A DNA stretch of 64,000 nt, from NCBI RefSeq assembly GCF_004010095.1, contig NZ_RRYD01000009.1, positions 1-64,000 of the forward strand. The letters run 5' to 3'. Position numbers and translations under genes: made by a program. The notes under the pieces are model-generated. The model ran no database searches and was not told the DNA's origin. It worked only from the letters and a program-made list of their open reading frames with translations. Origin of the DNA: Lacticaseibacillus hulanensis. Its GTDB lineage: Bacteria; Bacillota; Bacilli; Lactobacillales; Lactobacillaceae. Positions 1-9,058 of this stretch are shown piece by piece. The number at the start of each line of letters is the position of its first letter. Within the stretch, counting starts at the first letter, position 1.

Positions 1-92
1 TTTGGGGCTTCAACCGGCCGCACGGAAAATCCCAGCCGCACGGAACGCGCACCGGCCCCGCCCAGGCGCGGCCCCTACCCACCAAGACAAAA

Positions 93-121
93 TGAGGGCG
101 AGACCTTCGTCCCGCCCTCAC
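93..121 (-). terminator. Terminator after rpoZ
   Basis: A GC-rich hairpin with arms GAGGGCG and CGCCCTC lies a few bases beyond the rpoZ stop and is followed, on the minus strand, by a short T-rich tract. It probably ends the gmk-rpoZ transcript. To its left (bases 1-90) I see only GC-rich sequence with no convincing gene. Confidence 0.7.
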
Positions 122-128
122 TAATTAT

Positions 129-404
129 TTATTCGCCGTCTTCTTCACGTGCACGTTCCACGTCTTCTTCACGGTCGAGACGTTCAGCATCGCGTTCGAG
201 CAACTTGGATGCTGGGTCAATGATGACGTCGCCGGCTGCTACTTCTTCAAGCGCCTGGCCAACAGTCCGTGGCGACTTGTATTCTGACAGGGTGCGAATT
301 TCACCGGCCTCGAGCTGGTGTGCCCGCTTAGCTGCAAGCACAGCAAGTGAGTAACGGGATGGCACGTGTGCCAGCAGCTTATCGATAGATGGGTAAACAA
401 TCAT
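129..404 (-). CDS. rpoZ: RNA polymerase omega subunit
   Basis: Small (91 aa) omega subunit, which helps assembly and stability of RNA polymerase by clamping the beta-prime subunit. The sequence shows the family's N-terminal core: the [16 protein letters not shown] stretch near residues 17-32 and the later KALEE-type segment ([11 protein letters not shown]). The last 25 residues are a highly charged acidic/basic tail rich in Glu and Arg, common in lactobacilli. It follows gmk by about 85 bp on the same strand, the usual gmk-rpoZ arrangement, and a GGAG-type ribosome site precedes the ATG. Identification is secure. Confidence 0.95.
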   Translation of the reverse strand: MIVYPSIDKLLAHVPSRYSLAVLAAKRAHQLEAGEIRTLSEYKSPRTVGQALEEVAAGDVIIDPASKLLERDAERLDREEDVERAREEDGE

Positions 405-489
405 AGTCGCATTCTCCTTTTAACGGGGCAATCGCCCCAAACAAATCATACTCTGTTATTATAACGCAGAACTTAGGACCAGCGCACAC

Positions 490-1107
490 TTAGTTAGCGT
501 GCGTCAGCATCTCTGTGTAGTGGTCGAGCACCCGCTGAACGCGAAGGTGTTCGCTCTTGATGATGGATTCGATGCGTTCGACGGCCAAATCAACCTTATC
601 GTTGACCACCGCGTAATCGTAATTGGACATCATCTTTAATTCACCCACAGCCTTTTGGACGCGCTTTTCAATCGTGGCACTGTCGTCAGTACCCCGGCCT
701 TCCAAGCGGTGCTTCAGTTCGCCCAAATCTGGGGGAGTGAGAAAAATGAAGGCGGCATCTGGGCACTTGGCCCGGACCTGCATCGCACCATTCACTTCGA
801 TTTCGAGTAGGACATCGCGTCCCTGATCGAGTGTTTCGTTAACGTACCGCAGTGGCGTGCCGTAGTAGTTACCCACGTACTGCGCGTATTCCAACATCTG
901 CCCGTCAGCGATTTCTTGTTCAAACTGCTCCTTGGTGCGGAAGTAGTAATCAACCCCGTCAACTTCACCTGGCCGCATTTTGCGGGTCGTCATTGAAACG
1001 GAATATTTGAAGTCGCGGAATCCAGACTGCATCATTGCCTGGCGTACGGTTCCTTTACCGACGCCTGATGGTCCGGACAGAACGATTAGCATTCCCCGTT
1101 CTGGCAT
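490..1107 (-). CDS. gmk: Guanylate kinase
   Basis: Converts GMP to GDP with ATP, in guanine nucleotide supply and salvage. The P-loop GPSGVGKGT sits about residues 11-19, followed by the GMP-binding region ([17 protein letters not shown]) and the lid segment. The frame is open for 21 more codons upstream, but I chose the internal ATG because it has a strong GGGAGG site seven bases before it and gives 205 aa, the normal family length, beginning [15 protein letters not shown]. It is co-transcribed with rpoZ downstream. Nothing unusual in the protein. Confidence 0.95.
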   Translation of the reverse strand: MPERGMLIVLSGPSGVGKGTVRQAMMQSGFRDFKYSVSMTTRKMRPGEVDGVDYYFRTKEQFEQEIADGQMLEYAQYVGNYYGTPLRYVNETLDQGRDVLLEIEVNGAMQVRAKCPDAAFIFLTPPDLGELKHRLEGRGTDDSATIEKRVQKAVGELKMMSNYDYAVVNDKVDLAVERIESIIKSEHLRVQRVLDHYTEMLTHAN

Positions 1108-1337
1108 TTTTAGTCCTCCCAATCTGTCTACGTATCCGTCCATTTTGCGCCAATTTGGCCCTAAACGCAAGTATTTAACGTATTTACCAGTAAAATAAGG
1201 CCGCTGGTTTTCAAATAATGGTCCACGATATTGACGGTGATTCAGAAAGTCACTGATTGCGACCAGAGTTGCTTGCCGTCCCTCCCCCAGTTGATTTATT
1301 CACACAAAAAATAGCGAACATTTTTTCGCCTTTGGGG

Positions 1338-1388
1338 TTGCATTTTAGAACGCCTGTTCGTATACTGTATTTATCAAACAGATGTTCG
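1338..1388 (+). promoter_or_regulatory. SOS promoter with two LexA-like boxes
   Basis: A promoter TTGCAT (1338-1343), 17-base spacer, TATACT (1361-1366) carries two sites that resemble the Gram-positive LexA/DinR box (CGAAC-N4-GTTCG). One is at 1347-1360 (AGAACGCCTGTTCG), inside the spacer and touching the -10; the other is at 1375-1388 (CAAACAGATGTTCG), at the likely transcription start. LexA bound at either would block the promoter. The match is visible in sequence; regulation by LexA is inferred. Confidence 0.75.
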
Positions 1389-1401
1389 GAGGAAAACAAT
1401 C

Positions 1402-1704
1402 ATGGATATGCAGCGCAGCACTTTGTCACGAGTTGAAGCAACCATTCGCTCCTCATACAGACAGTTATTCGCCATCGATGAACCGGAAATAACCATGCCC
1501 CAATCCCAGATTGAGCTGTTTGCCAAGCAGGCTCTGCGCAAACACATGATTGTTGCTGTCACCCTCAATAATCAGCCGGTCTCCATCATCGGCCACTTCA
1601 GCCATACCCTCAGCGAAGGAACCCTGCTGCTGCGGGATCAAAACGGGAAGGTCGACCACATCGTTCCCCTTGCTTCATGCACCTTCATCCAGCGGCTCGC
1701 CTAG
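1402..1704 (+). CDS. Small SOS-controlled protein, YolD-like
   Basis: A 100-aa soluble protein with a GGAGG ribosome site eight bases before the ATG. The second half (VAVTLNNQPVSIIGHF, LLLRDQNGKVDHIVPL) has the alternating beta-strand pattern of YolD-like proteins, small partners often found with Y-family DNA polymerases in SOS regulons. The N-terminal half lacks the tryptophan-containing start I would expect of a canonical YolD, so the family call is tentative. The gene stands alone, with no polymerase beside it, and runs convergently to recN. Its promoter carries two LexA-like boxes, which is the stronger reason to place it in the DNA-damage response. Confidence 0.65.
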   Translation: MDMQRSTLSRVEATIRSSYRQLFAIDEPEITMPQSQIELFAKQALRKHMIVAVTLNNQPVSIIGHFSHTLSEGTLLLRDQNGKVDHIVPLASCTFIQRLA

Positions 1705-1743
1705 TTCCCCGCGCCGCCGGTATCAGCACAGTTCATTAAAAGT

Positions 1744-1786
1744 CCCCGATGTCACAGCTCTTGCTGCAACATCGGGGATTTTTTTA
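1744..1786. terminator. Bidirectional terminator between yolD-like gene and recN
   Basis: Perfect nine-base arms CCCCGATGT / ACATCGGGG around a 16-base loop, with a run of seven T on the plus strand and TTTT on the minus strand. It ends the plus-strand SOS gene and also recN; the recN stop codon overlaps the plus-strand T-run. Confidence 0.85.
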
Positions 1787-3490
1787 CTACTTATGAACAA
1801 GTTTAGCGCGGGTCTGATCCGCCATCCTGAGCAATTCCTGTGCGTGCTGCCGCGTCAGGTCGGTGATCTCTTCACCCGCAAGCATGCGGGCCAGTTCGTC
1901 AACCCGCGCAGTTTCAGACAGTGGCGTCACCGTGCTCTGGGTGCGGCCGTTCACAACGCGCTTGCCAATCTTGTACTCATGGTTCGCCATCGCCGCCACT
2001 TGCGGCAGGTGCGTGATGCACAATACCTGTGACTGGGCCGCGATGGTCACAATCTTGTTGGCAATTGCTTGCGCCACGCGCCCAGACACACCCGTATCTA
2101 CTTCATCGAAAATAATACTGGTGACCCCGTCAGATTCGGCGAAAATCGTCTTCAGCGCCAGCATGATTCGGGACAATTCCCCACCACTTGCAATCTTGGC
2201 CAGTGGCTGTGAGCGTTCACCTGGGTTGGGCTGAATGTAGAACTCGATGCTGTCGTGGCCGAATGCAGAATACTCATCCTCGGGCATTGGGGCAAAGTGG
2301 ACGGTGAACACGGTCTTGGCCATGTACAGGGCCTTGAGCTGCTCGTGAACCGCCGCCTCCAGCTTTTCCGCCGCCTTGTGCCGCGCCGCCGTGAGCTGAG
2401 CGCCCAAATCGACGACCTGCCCCCGCAGCGCTTCAACCTGCTCTTCAAGCCCAGTTGCGTCGGCTTCCGTGGCTTCCATGCTGGCAAGTTCCTTCTGGGC
2501 ACTCTTACCGTACGCGATGACGTCCTCAATCGTGTCACCGTACTTGCGGCGCAGTTGCTGCAGGGTATCGAGCTGCTCTTCGACTTCTTGCAGGCGGCCC
2601 TCGTCCCACTCAAGACCATCAATCTGGCGGGAAATATCATTCTGGGCATCCTGCAACGTGTAGTAGGCGCTGGCGATGTTCTCCGCGATTTCCGCGTACG
2701 CCGGATCCAAGTTGCCGATATCGGCCATCGTTGACTGAGCCGTGCCCACCGCGTCGAGTGGGTTGAACTCATCGCCGCTTAACGCACCGTAAGCCTCGGC
2801 CAGACTGTCCTGAATTCGCTGGAAGTTGGCTAAACGTTCATGTTCAACTTCCAATTCATCCTCAATCGTTGGCGTTAAGTTGGCCGCACTGATTTCGTCA
2901 ACCTGAAACCGCAGCATGTCCAGCCGCTGCGCCCATTCCTGCTCATTAGCGTTCTTCTTGCGCAGCGCCGCGGCCCGTTTCTGGAACGTGGCAAAGACCT
3001 GGGTGTACTGGCTCAGCAAGTTTTGCACGCCGGCACCACCGAATTGGTCCAGTAAGTGCACGTGACTTTCTGGCTTGGTTAACTCCTGGTGCTCATTTTG
3101 GCCGTGAATATCCACCAGGGTTTCCCCAATTGCCCGCAGCGTGCTCGTGTTGACGAGCTGGCCGTTCACACGGCAAACGTTGCGGCCACTGGCGTACAGG
3201 TCCCGTTCCAGCAGGACCTGCCCACCATCGAGTTCCAGGTCGTACTTGGCCAGTTCTGCCTTGGTGTGATCGTTATCCGCCGCGAAGAACATCCCCTGCA
3301 GCGTCGCCTTCTTGGCCCCGGTCCGGATGAACTCGCTGGAACCACGGGCACCCGCAAGCAGCGATACGGCATCGATGATGATTGACTTCCCGGCCCCAGT
3401 TTCCCCGGTTAGTGCAGTCATCCCCCGCTCAAAACTCAAATCGAGTGATTCAATGATAGCAAAATCATGAATGACTAATTCCTGTAGCAA
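1787..3490 (-). CDS. recN: DNA repair protein RecN
   Basis: SMC-like ATPase acting early at DNA double-strand breaks. The 567-aa protein begins with the ATP-binding head (GETGAGKS Walker A at about residues 29-36), continues with a central coiled-coil region (roughly 150-370, with long Glu/Gln/Leu-rich heptads) and ends with the second half of the head, including a signature-like SGGELSR and the Walker B segment IIFDEVDTGVSG. Full length for the family. It follows argR by 23 bp, the usual argR-recN order in Firmicutes, and shares a terminator with the SOS gene opposite. Confidence 0.96.
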   Translation of the reverse strand: MLQELVIHDFAIIESLDLSFERGMTALTGETGAGKSIIIDAVSLLAGARGSSEFIRTGAKKATLQGMFFAADNDHTKAELAKYDLELDGGQVLLERDLYASGRNVCRVNGQLVNTSTLRAIGETLVDIHGQNEHQELTKPESHVHLLDQFGGAGVQNLLSQYTQVFATFQKRAAALRKKNANEQEWAQRLDMLRFQVDEISAANLTPTIEDELEVEHERLANFQRIQDSLAEAYGALSGDEFNPLDAVGTAQSTMADIGNLDPAYAEIAENIASAYYTLQDAQNDISRQIDGLEWDEGRLQEVEEQLDTLQQLRRKYGDTIEDVIAYGKSAQKELASMEATEADATGLEEQVEALRGQVVDLGAQLTAARHKAAEKLEAAVHEQLKALYMAKTVFTVHFAPMPEDEYSAFGHDSIEFYIQPNPGERSQPLAKIASGGELSRIMLALKTIFAESDGVTSIIFDEVDTGVSGRVAQAIANKIVTIAAQSQVLCITHLPQVAAMANHEYKIGKRVVNGRTQSTVTPLSETARVDELARMLAGEEITDLTRQHAQELLRMADQTRAKLVHK

Positions 3491-3513
3491 GGTCAGCCCT
3501 CCTGTCAGATTGT

Positions 3514-3963
3514 CTAATCAAGCACCATGCGCAATTCAGCCGCTAATTCCTGGGCCGCACTGGCGGACCGGGCAATAACCAGAATGCTGGCATCGGTGGG
3601 AATGGTGGCAAAAATGCGGTCATCGTTGTGTGAGGCAATCAAGCTCGCAACGGCCGGCCCGCTCCCGGGAGTGAGTTCAAGGTTAACGAAGTAGTCCTGC
3701 ACCTCAACGTTGCGGAGTGCGGAGACAATCACGCGGTCACCCTTCCCCGCGGTTTCGGTGCGGGCGATGGGCATGCTGTAACGGTAGCGGCCAGCTTCAA
3801 TCGGCACTTTAACGAGCGCCATGTCCTTGATGTCCCGCGACACGGTGGCCTGAGTCACCGCAACACCGGCATCGAGAAGGAGCTTAACCAATTGATCTTG
3901 GGTTTCCACCACGTTGGTAGTCAGAATTGAGCGAATAATTTCTTGGCGCGTTTGCTTTGGCAT
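3514..3963 (-). CDS. argR: Arginine repressor
   Basis: Hexameric regulator that binds DNA when arginine is present, controlling arginine synthesis and catabolism. The N-terminal winged helix-turn-helix (IIRSILTTNVVETQDQLVKLL ... TQATVSRDIKDM; quoted in parts) and the C-terminal oligomerisation/arginine-binding domain with the GSGPAVASLI and DASILVIAR segments are both present. I take the start at MPKQTRQ because GGGAGG lies ten bases before this ATG and it gives the normal 149 aa; an upstream ATG in frame would add 25 residues with no family support. A near-perfect palindrome lies upstream and may be its own operator. Confidence 0.93.
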   Translation of the reverse strand: MPKQTRQEIIRSILTTNVVETQDQLVKLLLDAGVAVTQATVSRDIKDMALVKVPIEAGRYRYSMPIARTETAGKGDRVIVSALRNVEVQDYFVNLELTPGSGPAVASLIASHNDDRIFATIPTDASILVIARSASAAQELAAELRMVLD

Positions 3964-4071
3964 AAAACTTACCTCCCAGTGCTTGGACACTCCCATTTCT
4001 GAACCGACCAAAGTCAGGCCAGAAGTGGGGCCAAGCACAGTTATTATCTATGCATAAGAATAACAGATTAG

Positions 4072-4097
4072 CGCATAATATGCATGTATATTATGCG
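4072..4097. promoter_or_regulatory. Palindrome upstream of argR, candidate ARG box
   Basis: A 26-bp palindrome with arms CGCATAATAT and ATATTATGCG (two central mismatches), AT-rich in the middle, and a related half site TGCATAAGAATA about 20 bp nearer the gene. Size and composition fit ArgR operators, which are paired 18-bp imperfect palindromes. Autoregulation of argR is an inference. Confidence 0.5.
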
Positions 4098-4144
4098 TGG
4101 CCACTCGTCAATTGGTTGCCAAGATGACTTGGGTAAAGTCGCAT

Positions 4145-4951
4145 TTAATCAAGCGTCCCGTGCGCGGCGTCCAGCACCGCATCGATGTCCACTTCCTTGG
4201 CGATTGCCCCTTCTGGCGTGTTCTGGAGCCAAATCAGGAACTCAATGTTCCCTTCGCCCCCCTTGATTGGGGAGAAATCCAGCCCGCGGACAGTGTAGCC
4301 CGTTTCGACGGCAAAATTGACGATGGTCTCCAGCACTTCGCGGTGCACCTCTTCATCCTTCACAATCCCGTGCTTACCAACCTTGTCGGGCCCCGCCTCG
4401 AATTGCGGCTTGATCAGGGCCACGGCGTAACCGTCCTGCTTCAGAATCGGACGCAGTGGTGGCAAAATCAGCTTGAGGGAGATGAAGGAAACATCGGTCA
4501 CGGCGAACTCAACCTGGCCAAAGGTGAAGTCTTCCGGCTTGGCGTAGCGGAAGTTGGTCTGTTCCATCACGTGGACGCGCTCGTCACTGCGCAGTTTCCA
4601 GACCAGTTGGTTCGTCCCAACGTCGAGCGCATAAACCTGCTTGGCCCCGTTTTGGAGGCAAACATCGGTGAAGCCGCCAGTGCTGGAGCCAATGTCCAGC
4701 ACCGTTTCGCCGCTCACGTCGATCCCGAAGCTAGTGAGCGCCTTGGCCAACTTGAGGCCCCCGCGGCTCACGTAAGGCAGTTTCTTCCCCTTAACGTGCA
4801 ATTCACTATCCGCGGCGATTTTCACGCCCGGCTTATCCAGGCGCTCGTTATTCTGGTCGTACACTTCACCGGCCATAATTGCCCGTTTTGCTTGTTCACG
4901 GGATTCAAACAGTCCCTGGCCAACCGCCAGTACATCTACTCGTTCTTTCAC
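4145..4951 (-). CDS. tlyA: TlyA-family rRNA 2'-O-methyltransferase
   Basis: Putative ribosomal RNA ribose methyltransferase (hemolysin A family). An S4 RNA-binding domain occupies about residues 1-65 (KERVDVLAVGQGLFESREQA, then YVSRGGLKL), followed by an FtsJ/RrmJ-like SAM domain with DIGSSTGGFTDVCLQNGA as motif I. I start it at GTG 4951 since AAAGGAAT is correctly placed before it; this avoids overlapping ispA and gives 268 aa, the usual length. Sits between ispA and argR as in most bacilli. Confidence 0.9.
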   Translation of the reverse strand: MKERVDVLAVGQGLFESREQAKRAIMAGEVYDQNNERLDKPGVKIAADSELHVKGKKLPYVSRGGLKLAKALTSFGIDVSGETVLDIGSSTGGFTDVCLQNGAKQVYALDVGTNQLVWKLRSDERVHVMEQTNFRYAKPEDFTFGQVEFAVTDVSFISLKLILPPLRPILKQDGYAVALIKPQFEAGPDKVGKHGIVKDEEVHREVLETIVNFAVETGYTVRGLDFSPIKGGEGNIEFLIWLQNTPEGAIAKEVDIDAVLDAAHGTLD

Positions 4952-4964
4952 AAGAATTCCTTTC

Positions 4965-5837
4965 TTACGCGAGGTAATCCGCAATCGCCGCAAGCACGCT
5001 CGTGTCCGCATCCAGTTTGGTCAGGGCTGACCGTGCTTGCTCGTATTGCGCCCTTAATTGCTGCCGTGCACCGGTCAGTCCGTACAACGTTACGTACGTC
5101 GTCTTGGCGTTCGCCGCGTCCTGGCTGTTGCTCTTGCCCAGTTGCGCGGCGGTCTCGGTCACGTCCTCAATGTCGTCCTTAATCTGGAAACCCAGCCCAA
5201 ACGCGGCGGCAAAGGCATCAAGTTGCACCCGGTCCGCCTGGTCAACGCCCGCCACAGCGGCACCCATGGCCACCGCCGCCCGCAGCAGCGCTCCCGTCTT
5301 GTGCCGGTGCAACGCACTTAGCGCTGCAGCGTCCAGATCCCGGTGGCTGCCCTCCATGTCCATCATCTGGCCAGCAACCATCCCGGGCGAACCAGCGGCA
5401 GTCGCCAGCTCATTCACGAGTGCAAGTCGCGTGGCAGCGGGCAGACTACCCGAACTGGCCAGCCGAAATGCATCGGTTAGGAGCGCATCCCCGGCCAATA
5501 TCGCCGTGGCTTCGTCGAACTGTACGTGACTGGTTGCCCGGCCGCGGCGCAAATCGGCATTGTCCATTGCGGGCAAGTCATCGTGAATGAGCGAGTACGT
5601 GTGGACAAACTCGATTGCGGCGGCTGCGGGATAGGCGGCAACCACCGGCGCGCCAAACGCCGCCGCGGTGGCCAGCACCAGCAGCGGCCGCAAGCGTTTG
5701 CCCCCCGCATCAAGTGAGTACGCCATCGCGTTTGCAAGGCGGGCATCGTGGCTGGCGCGCAGCTCTGCGTCCATGTAACGCGTCAGCGCCGGCAAGTTTG
5801 CCTGCGCAAAGTTACTTAGCGTCTGCGTTTGGGTCAA
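4965..5837 (-). CDS. ispA: Farnesyl diphosphate synthase
   Basis: Short-chain polyprenyl synthase making FPP/GPP for undecaprenyl and quinone precursors. Both aspartate-rich motifs are present: [15 protein letters not shown] near residue 85 and IKDDIEDV near residue 222, plus the GGKRLRP segment at about 51-57. The best start is a TTG at 5837, preceded by GGGGAG, which overlaps the end of xseB by 26 bases; translation is therefore probably coupled. Length 290 aa is normal. Confidence 0.94.
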   Translation of the reverse strand: MTQTQTLSNFAQANLPALTRYMDAELRASHDARLANAMAYSLDAGGKRLRPLLVLATAAAFGAPVVAAYPAAAAIEFVHTYSLIHDDLPAMDNADLRRGRATSHVQFDEATAILAGDALLTDAFRLASSGSLPAATRLALVNELATAAGSPGMVAGQMMDMEGSHRDLDAAALSALHRHKTGALLRAAVAMGAAVAGVDQADRVQLDAFAAAFGLGFQIKDDIEDVTETAAQLGKSNSQDAANAKTTYVTLYGLTGARQQLRAQYEQARSALTKLDADTSVLAAIADYLA

Positions 5838-6045
5838 ATGTCTTCAGCTCCCCGTCTTCAGTCATCACCTTGGCAACGGCTGCTTCAGCTTCCTTCAAGG
5901 TCTTGTCGAGTTCCTTGGCCAAACTGACACCGGCCTGGAACTGACTCATTGCCTGTTCCAGCGGCACGTCACCCTTTTCGAGCTGATTGACGATGTCTTC
6001 CAGCTGCTGCAAGTTCTCTTCAAAAGTTGGTTTCTGATCTGCCAT
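5812..6045 (-). CDS. xseB: Exodeoxyribonuclease VII small subunit
   Basis: Partner of XseA; about four to six copies bind the large subunit. The 77-aa product is a helical hairpin with the family core [19 protein letters not shown] and [12 protein letters not shown]. Start chosen at the ATG with TGGAGGAAG just before it. It follows xseA by 16 bp and its tail overlaps the start of ispA. Confidence 0.94.
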   Translation of the reverse strand: MADQKPTFEENLQQLEDIVNQLEKGDVPLEQAMSQFQAGVSLAKELDKTLKEAEAAVAKVMTEDGELKTFDPNADAK

Positions 6046-6061
6046 GGTCTTCCTCCAGTCC

Positions 6062-7417
6062 TTAGTGGACACTCTTTTCTTCCTGAACGCTCTGCACCCG
6101 CGCACCGATTGTCCCATCCGCCACGTGAATTGTGACGTCGGCGCCAACCGCAAAGTCCTTAGTTGCTTGGGCTAATTCACCCTGCTTATCGGTCACGAAT
6201 GCGTATCCGCGCGCCATCGTCTTCAGGGGACTCAGGTGGTCGAGGCCATCGACATCCGCCTGAATCTTCTGTCGCAGCTGGGTGAGCATCTTGACCATTG
6301 CCTGCTCACTGCGCCGCTGCAAATCCTGCGTGTGCAACTGGGCTTGGGCAATGCGCGGCACCAGGTTGGTGTGCGCCAGGCGCTTTTGCAGATACTCCAA
6401 CTGACTGGCACTTTGCGTTAGCCCGCGGGGCACCGTGGCGCCAAGACGCGTACGCAACTGATCGACGCGCTGCAGGTAGTTATCGTACAGGCGGTCCGGC
6501 TGCGTCAACATGACGCTTCCCCGGGCCCGGTCCAGCCGCGCGCGATCTTGTTGTAAGATGGCATTCTGCGCCCGGATTAGGCGGTCGGTTAACTTCTGCA
6601 GGTTAAGTGCAGCCTGCACCTTGGTCACCGGCGTAACGTACTCGGCCGCGGCCGTCGGGGTTGCTGCTCGGTAATCGGCGACGTAATCGGCGATGGTCAC
6701 GTCCGTTTCGTGACCAACAGACGACACGACGGGGATGTGCATCGCCGCAATCGCGCGGGCGACCCGCTCCTCGTTGAATGGCCACAAGTCTTCAATTGAA
6801 CCACCACCACGGCCCACGATGACGGCATCGAACTTCCCGACCCGGTCAACGTTTTGTAGCTGGGCGACAATGTCATCGGCCGCCGCATCCCCCTGGACCA
6901 AGGCCGGGAACAGGACGATTTCCAGTTGCGGGTACCGCCGTTTGACCGTCGTCATGATGTCCTGAATAACCGCACCACTGGGGCTAGTCACAACCGCCAC
7001 GCGACGTGGATATTGCCGTAGCGGCCACGCGTTGTGAATATCGTATAGTCCTTCTTTTTGCAGGTTAGTGTTCAATTGCTGGAAAGCAGCGTAGAGCGCA
7101 CCAATGCCGTCGGGTTCCAGGCGTTCGATGGTCATCTGGTAATTACCGCTGGGCGGATAAACGCCGATGCGCCCCACGGCAAGGACGCGCATGCCGTCTT
7201 CCAGCTCGAATTTCACCTTCGCAAAGGCGCTCTTGAACATGGCCACGTTGATTTTGGCGCCGTCGTCCTTCAGCGAGAAATACTGATGCCCCGCGCGCTT
7301 GCGAAAATTGGACACTTCACCGGCGACGTAGACCTGCCGCATGTACGGGTCCGCGCTGAACTTGCGGGCGATGTAGGTCGTGAGCGCCGTTACGGTTAAA
7401 TAGTCACTTGGCTGCAT
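6062..7417 (-). CDS. xseA: Exodeoxyribonuclease VII large subunit
   Basis: Catalytic subunit of the single-strand-specific exonuclease VII. The N-terminal OB-fold ([20 protein letters not shown], about residues 25-44), the nuclease core ([43 protein letters not shown]) and a long C-terminal coiled-coil region are all there. I chose MQPSDYLTV, which follows a GGGGGAG site, giving 451 aa; the longer frame upstream has no support. folD, often just upstream in this operon in relatives, is missing here. Confidence 0.95.
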   Translation of the reverse strand: MQPSDYLTVTALTTYIARKFSADPYMRQVYVAGEVSNFRKRAGHQYFSLKDDGAKINVAMFKSAFAKVKFELEDGMRVLAVGRIGVYPPSGNYQMTIERLEPDGIGALYAAFQQLNTNLQKEGLYDIHNAWPLRQYPRRVAVVTSPSGAVIQDIMTTVKRRYPQLEIVLFPALVQGDAAADDIVAQLQNVDRVGKFDAVIVGRGGGSIEDLWPFNEERVARAIAAMHIPVVSSVGHETDVTIADYVADYRAATPTAAAEYVTPVTKVQAALNLQKLTDRLIRAQNAILQQDRARLDRARGSVMLTQPDRLYDNYLQRVDQLRTRLGATVPRGLTQSASQLEYLQKRLAHTNLVPRIAQAQLHTQDLQRRSEQAMVKMLTQLRQKIQADVDGLDHLSPLKTMARGYAFVTDKQGELAQATKDFAVGADVTIHVADGTIGARVQSVQEEKSVH

Positions 7418-7531
7418 GTTGCTCCCCCTTAACGTAGCCGACCGGGCAAACTGTGGCTTGGTCCCAGTAGTCGACGTGTTTAGATTACGCAAAAAATGCC
7501 ACAAATGGTGCTGACTGAATCAATAATATGT

Positions 7532-7568
7532 AAAAAACCGGGGGCGGGGTTCACCCCCACCCCCGGTC
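7532..7568 (-). terminator. Terminator after nusB
   Basis: On the minus strand a very GC-rich hairpin (ACCGGGGG ... CCCCCGGT) followed by six T, immediately after nusB. It separates the efp-asp23-nusB transcript from xseA. Confidence 0.85.
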
Positions 7569-7576
7569 TTGGGCCG

Positions 7577-7987
7577 TTACGCTTGAGCTTCCGCTGGGCG
7601 GATGAAGTTGGCCAGTATACCGTTGATAAACCCGGCAGTCTGAGTATCGGCGAATTTCTTCCCGAGCTCAATGGCTTCGTTCAGCGCCGCCTTGTCTGGC
7701 AGGTCGCTCTCAAACTGAATTTCGTAAAGACCTAGCCGCATGATAACCAAGCTGGTTTTGGACAGACGCCCAAGACTCCAACCCTTTTTCAGGTGGCCGC
7801 TAAGCTCTTGATCCAATTCGTCCTTGTGGGCAAGCACCCCATCAACCAGACTGATTAGGTAACTAGGAATTGGTTCATCTTCCGGCAGAACTGCCGTGTA
7901 AGTCATTTCCCGATCAGCATCGGGATTAGCGTCAATGGCGAAGAGCGTCTGGAAAGCTGCTTCGCGGATTGCATGTCGAGTGAGCAT
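7577..7987 (-). CDS. nusB: Transcription antitermination factor NusB
   Basis: All-helical RNA-binding protein working with NusE/S10 on boxA of rRNA transcripts. The 136-aa sequence starts LTRHAIREAAFQTLFAID, the family's hallmark opening, and keeps the later core SLGRLSKTSLVIMRLGLYEI and the AALNEAIELGKKFAD segment. Its start touches the asp23 stop (one shared base), so the two are translationally coupled. Confidence 0.95.
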   Translation of the reverse strand: MLTRHAIREAAFQTLFAIDANPDADREMTYTAVLPEDEPIPSYLISLVDGVLAHKDELDQELSGHLKKGWSLGRLSKTSLVIMRLGLYEIQFESDLPDKAALNEAIELGKKFADTQTAGFINGILANFIRPAEAQA

Positions 7988-8418
7988 TATTCGTCATCCT
8001 CGGTATCTTCGGTATCTTCAAATAGGTCTTTAGGGTCAATTTTGGCAATTTTTTCGGGTACGACCCCGACAACGTGAACGTTGACTTCAGCCAGTTCCAG
8101 GTCAGTCATGTACAGGAGTTGTTCGCGCAATGTTTCCTGCATCTCGAGGGCCACCTTAGGCACGGACACGCCGTAATTAAGGTATACGTACACATCGGCG
8201 CTCAGACGACCGTCTTCAAGGTGCAAGGTGACACCCTTACCCCGATTTTCCCGTCCGAACAACTGGTTAATACTAGACGCAAGCGTTCCACGCATCTGGT
8301 ACACACCGTCGACCCCGACAGCTGCAATGCCAAGAATGACTTCGACAACTTCTGGCGCAATCTCAATTGTGCCTTCGTCGTCACGTCCGGTCAAAATGAT
8401 GTTTGTATCTTCAGCCAT
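7987..8418 (-). CDS. Asp23/Gls24 family envelope stress protein
   Basis: A 143-aa protein of the alkaline-shock protein family (YqhY type, encoded beside nusB in most Firmicutes). The core is EIAPEVVEVILGIAAVGVDGV, then the GRENRGKGVTL and SADVYVYLNYGVSVPKVALEM segments. Members are cytosolic and some associate with the membrane or regulate fatty-acid synthesis. The tail after residue 130 is strongly acidic (DTEDTEDDE). Confidence 0.9.
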   Translation of the reverse strand: MAEDTNIILTGRDDEGTIEIAPEVVEVILGIAAVGVDGVYQMRGTLASSINQLFGRENRGKGVTLHLEDGRLSADVYVYLNYGVSVPKVALEMQETLREQLLYMTDLELAEVNVHVVGVVPEKIAKIDPKDLFEDTEDTEDDE

Positions 8419-8500
8419 AACGCAACCTCCTCATGATTGGCACTGCAACTGGTGCAATGCTCGTTGTGCTTTTTCTACTAAATACCCGGTACCAAACTAA

Positions 8501-9058
8501 TTAGGCGCGGGAAATGTATGAACCGTCAGACGTGTTAATGGTGAGCACGTCGCCTTCGTTGATGAAGAACGGAACGTTAACCACAAGCCCGGTTTCGAGC
8601 GTTGCTGGTTTGGAACCGCCTGAACTGGTGTTCCCGCGAATCCCAGGTTCGGTTGCGGTAACGGTCAAGTCAACTGTCTTAGGCATTTCAATCCCAAGGG
8701 TTTCATTGCCGTGCATGATGATGGTGACCACCATTTCTTCCTTCAGGTACTTCAGCGCATCGCCAAGCTGATCCTTTTCGAGGGCAATCTGTTCGTACGT
8801 TTCATTATCCATGAAGTTGTACTGGTCGCCATCTGCGTAAAGGTACTGCATCTTCTTGGTGTCAATCTGCGCCTTCTCAACCTTTTCGGTAGAACGGAAG
8901 GTCTTTTCCTGAACGGCACCGGTACGTAAGTTCTTCAGGGTCGAACGCACAAAGGCGCTACCCTTACCTGGCTTAACGTGCTGGAATTCGACAATGCGCC
9001 AAAGGTCATTGTCGACTTCAATGGTCAATCCGTTCTTAAAATCATTTACTGAAATCAT
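8501..9058 (-). CDS. efp: Elongation factor P
   Basis: Relieves ribosome stalling at polyproline. Three beta-barrel domains across 185 aa: the KOW-like N domain with the tip KPGKGSA, where Lys32 is the residue that carries a modification in other bacteria; the central OB domain; and the C-terminal domain with [19 protein letters not shown]. Start ATG with TTGGAGG upstream. About 80 bp separates it from asp23. pepP, its usual upstream neighbour, is absent. Confidence 0.96.
   Translation of the reverse strand: MISVNDFKNGLTIEVDNDLWRIVEFQHVKPGKGSAFVRSTLKNLRTGAVQEKTFRSTEKVEKAQIDTKKMQYLYADGDQYNFMDNETYEQIALEKDQLGDALKYLKEEMVVTIIMHGNETLGIEMPKTVDLTVTATEPGIRGNTSSGGSKPATLETGLVVNVPFFINEGDVLTINTSDGSYISRA

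Noticed and set aside
4097-5182. 361-codon plus-strand frame across tlyA and ispA
   Set aside because: Antisense to two well-identified genes; spurious long frames are common at this GC content.
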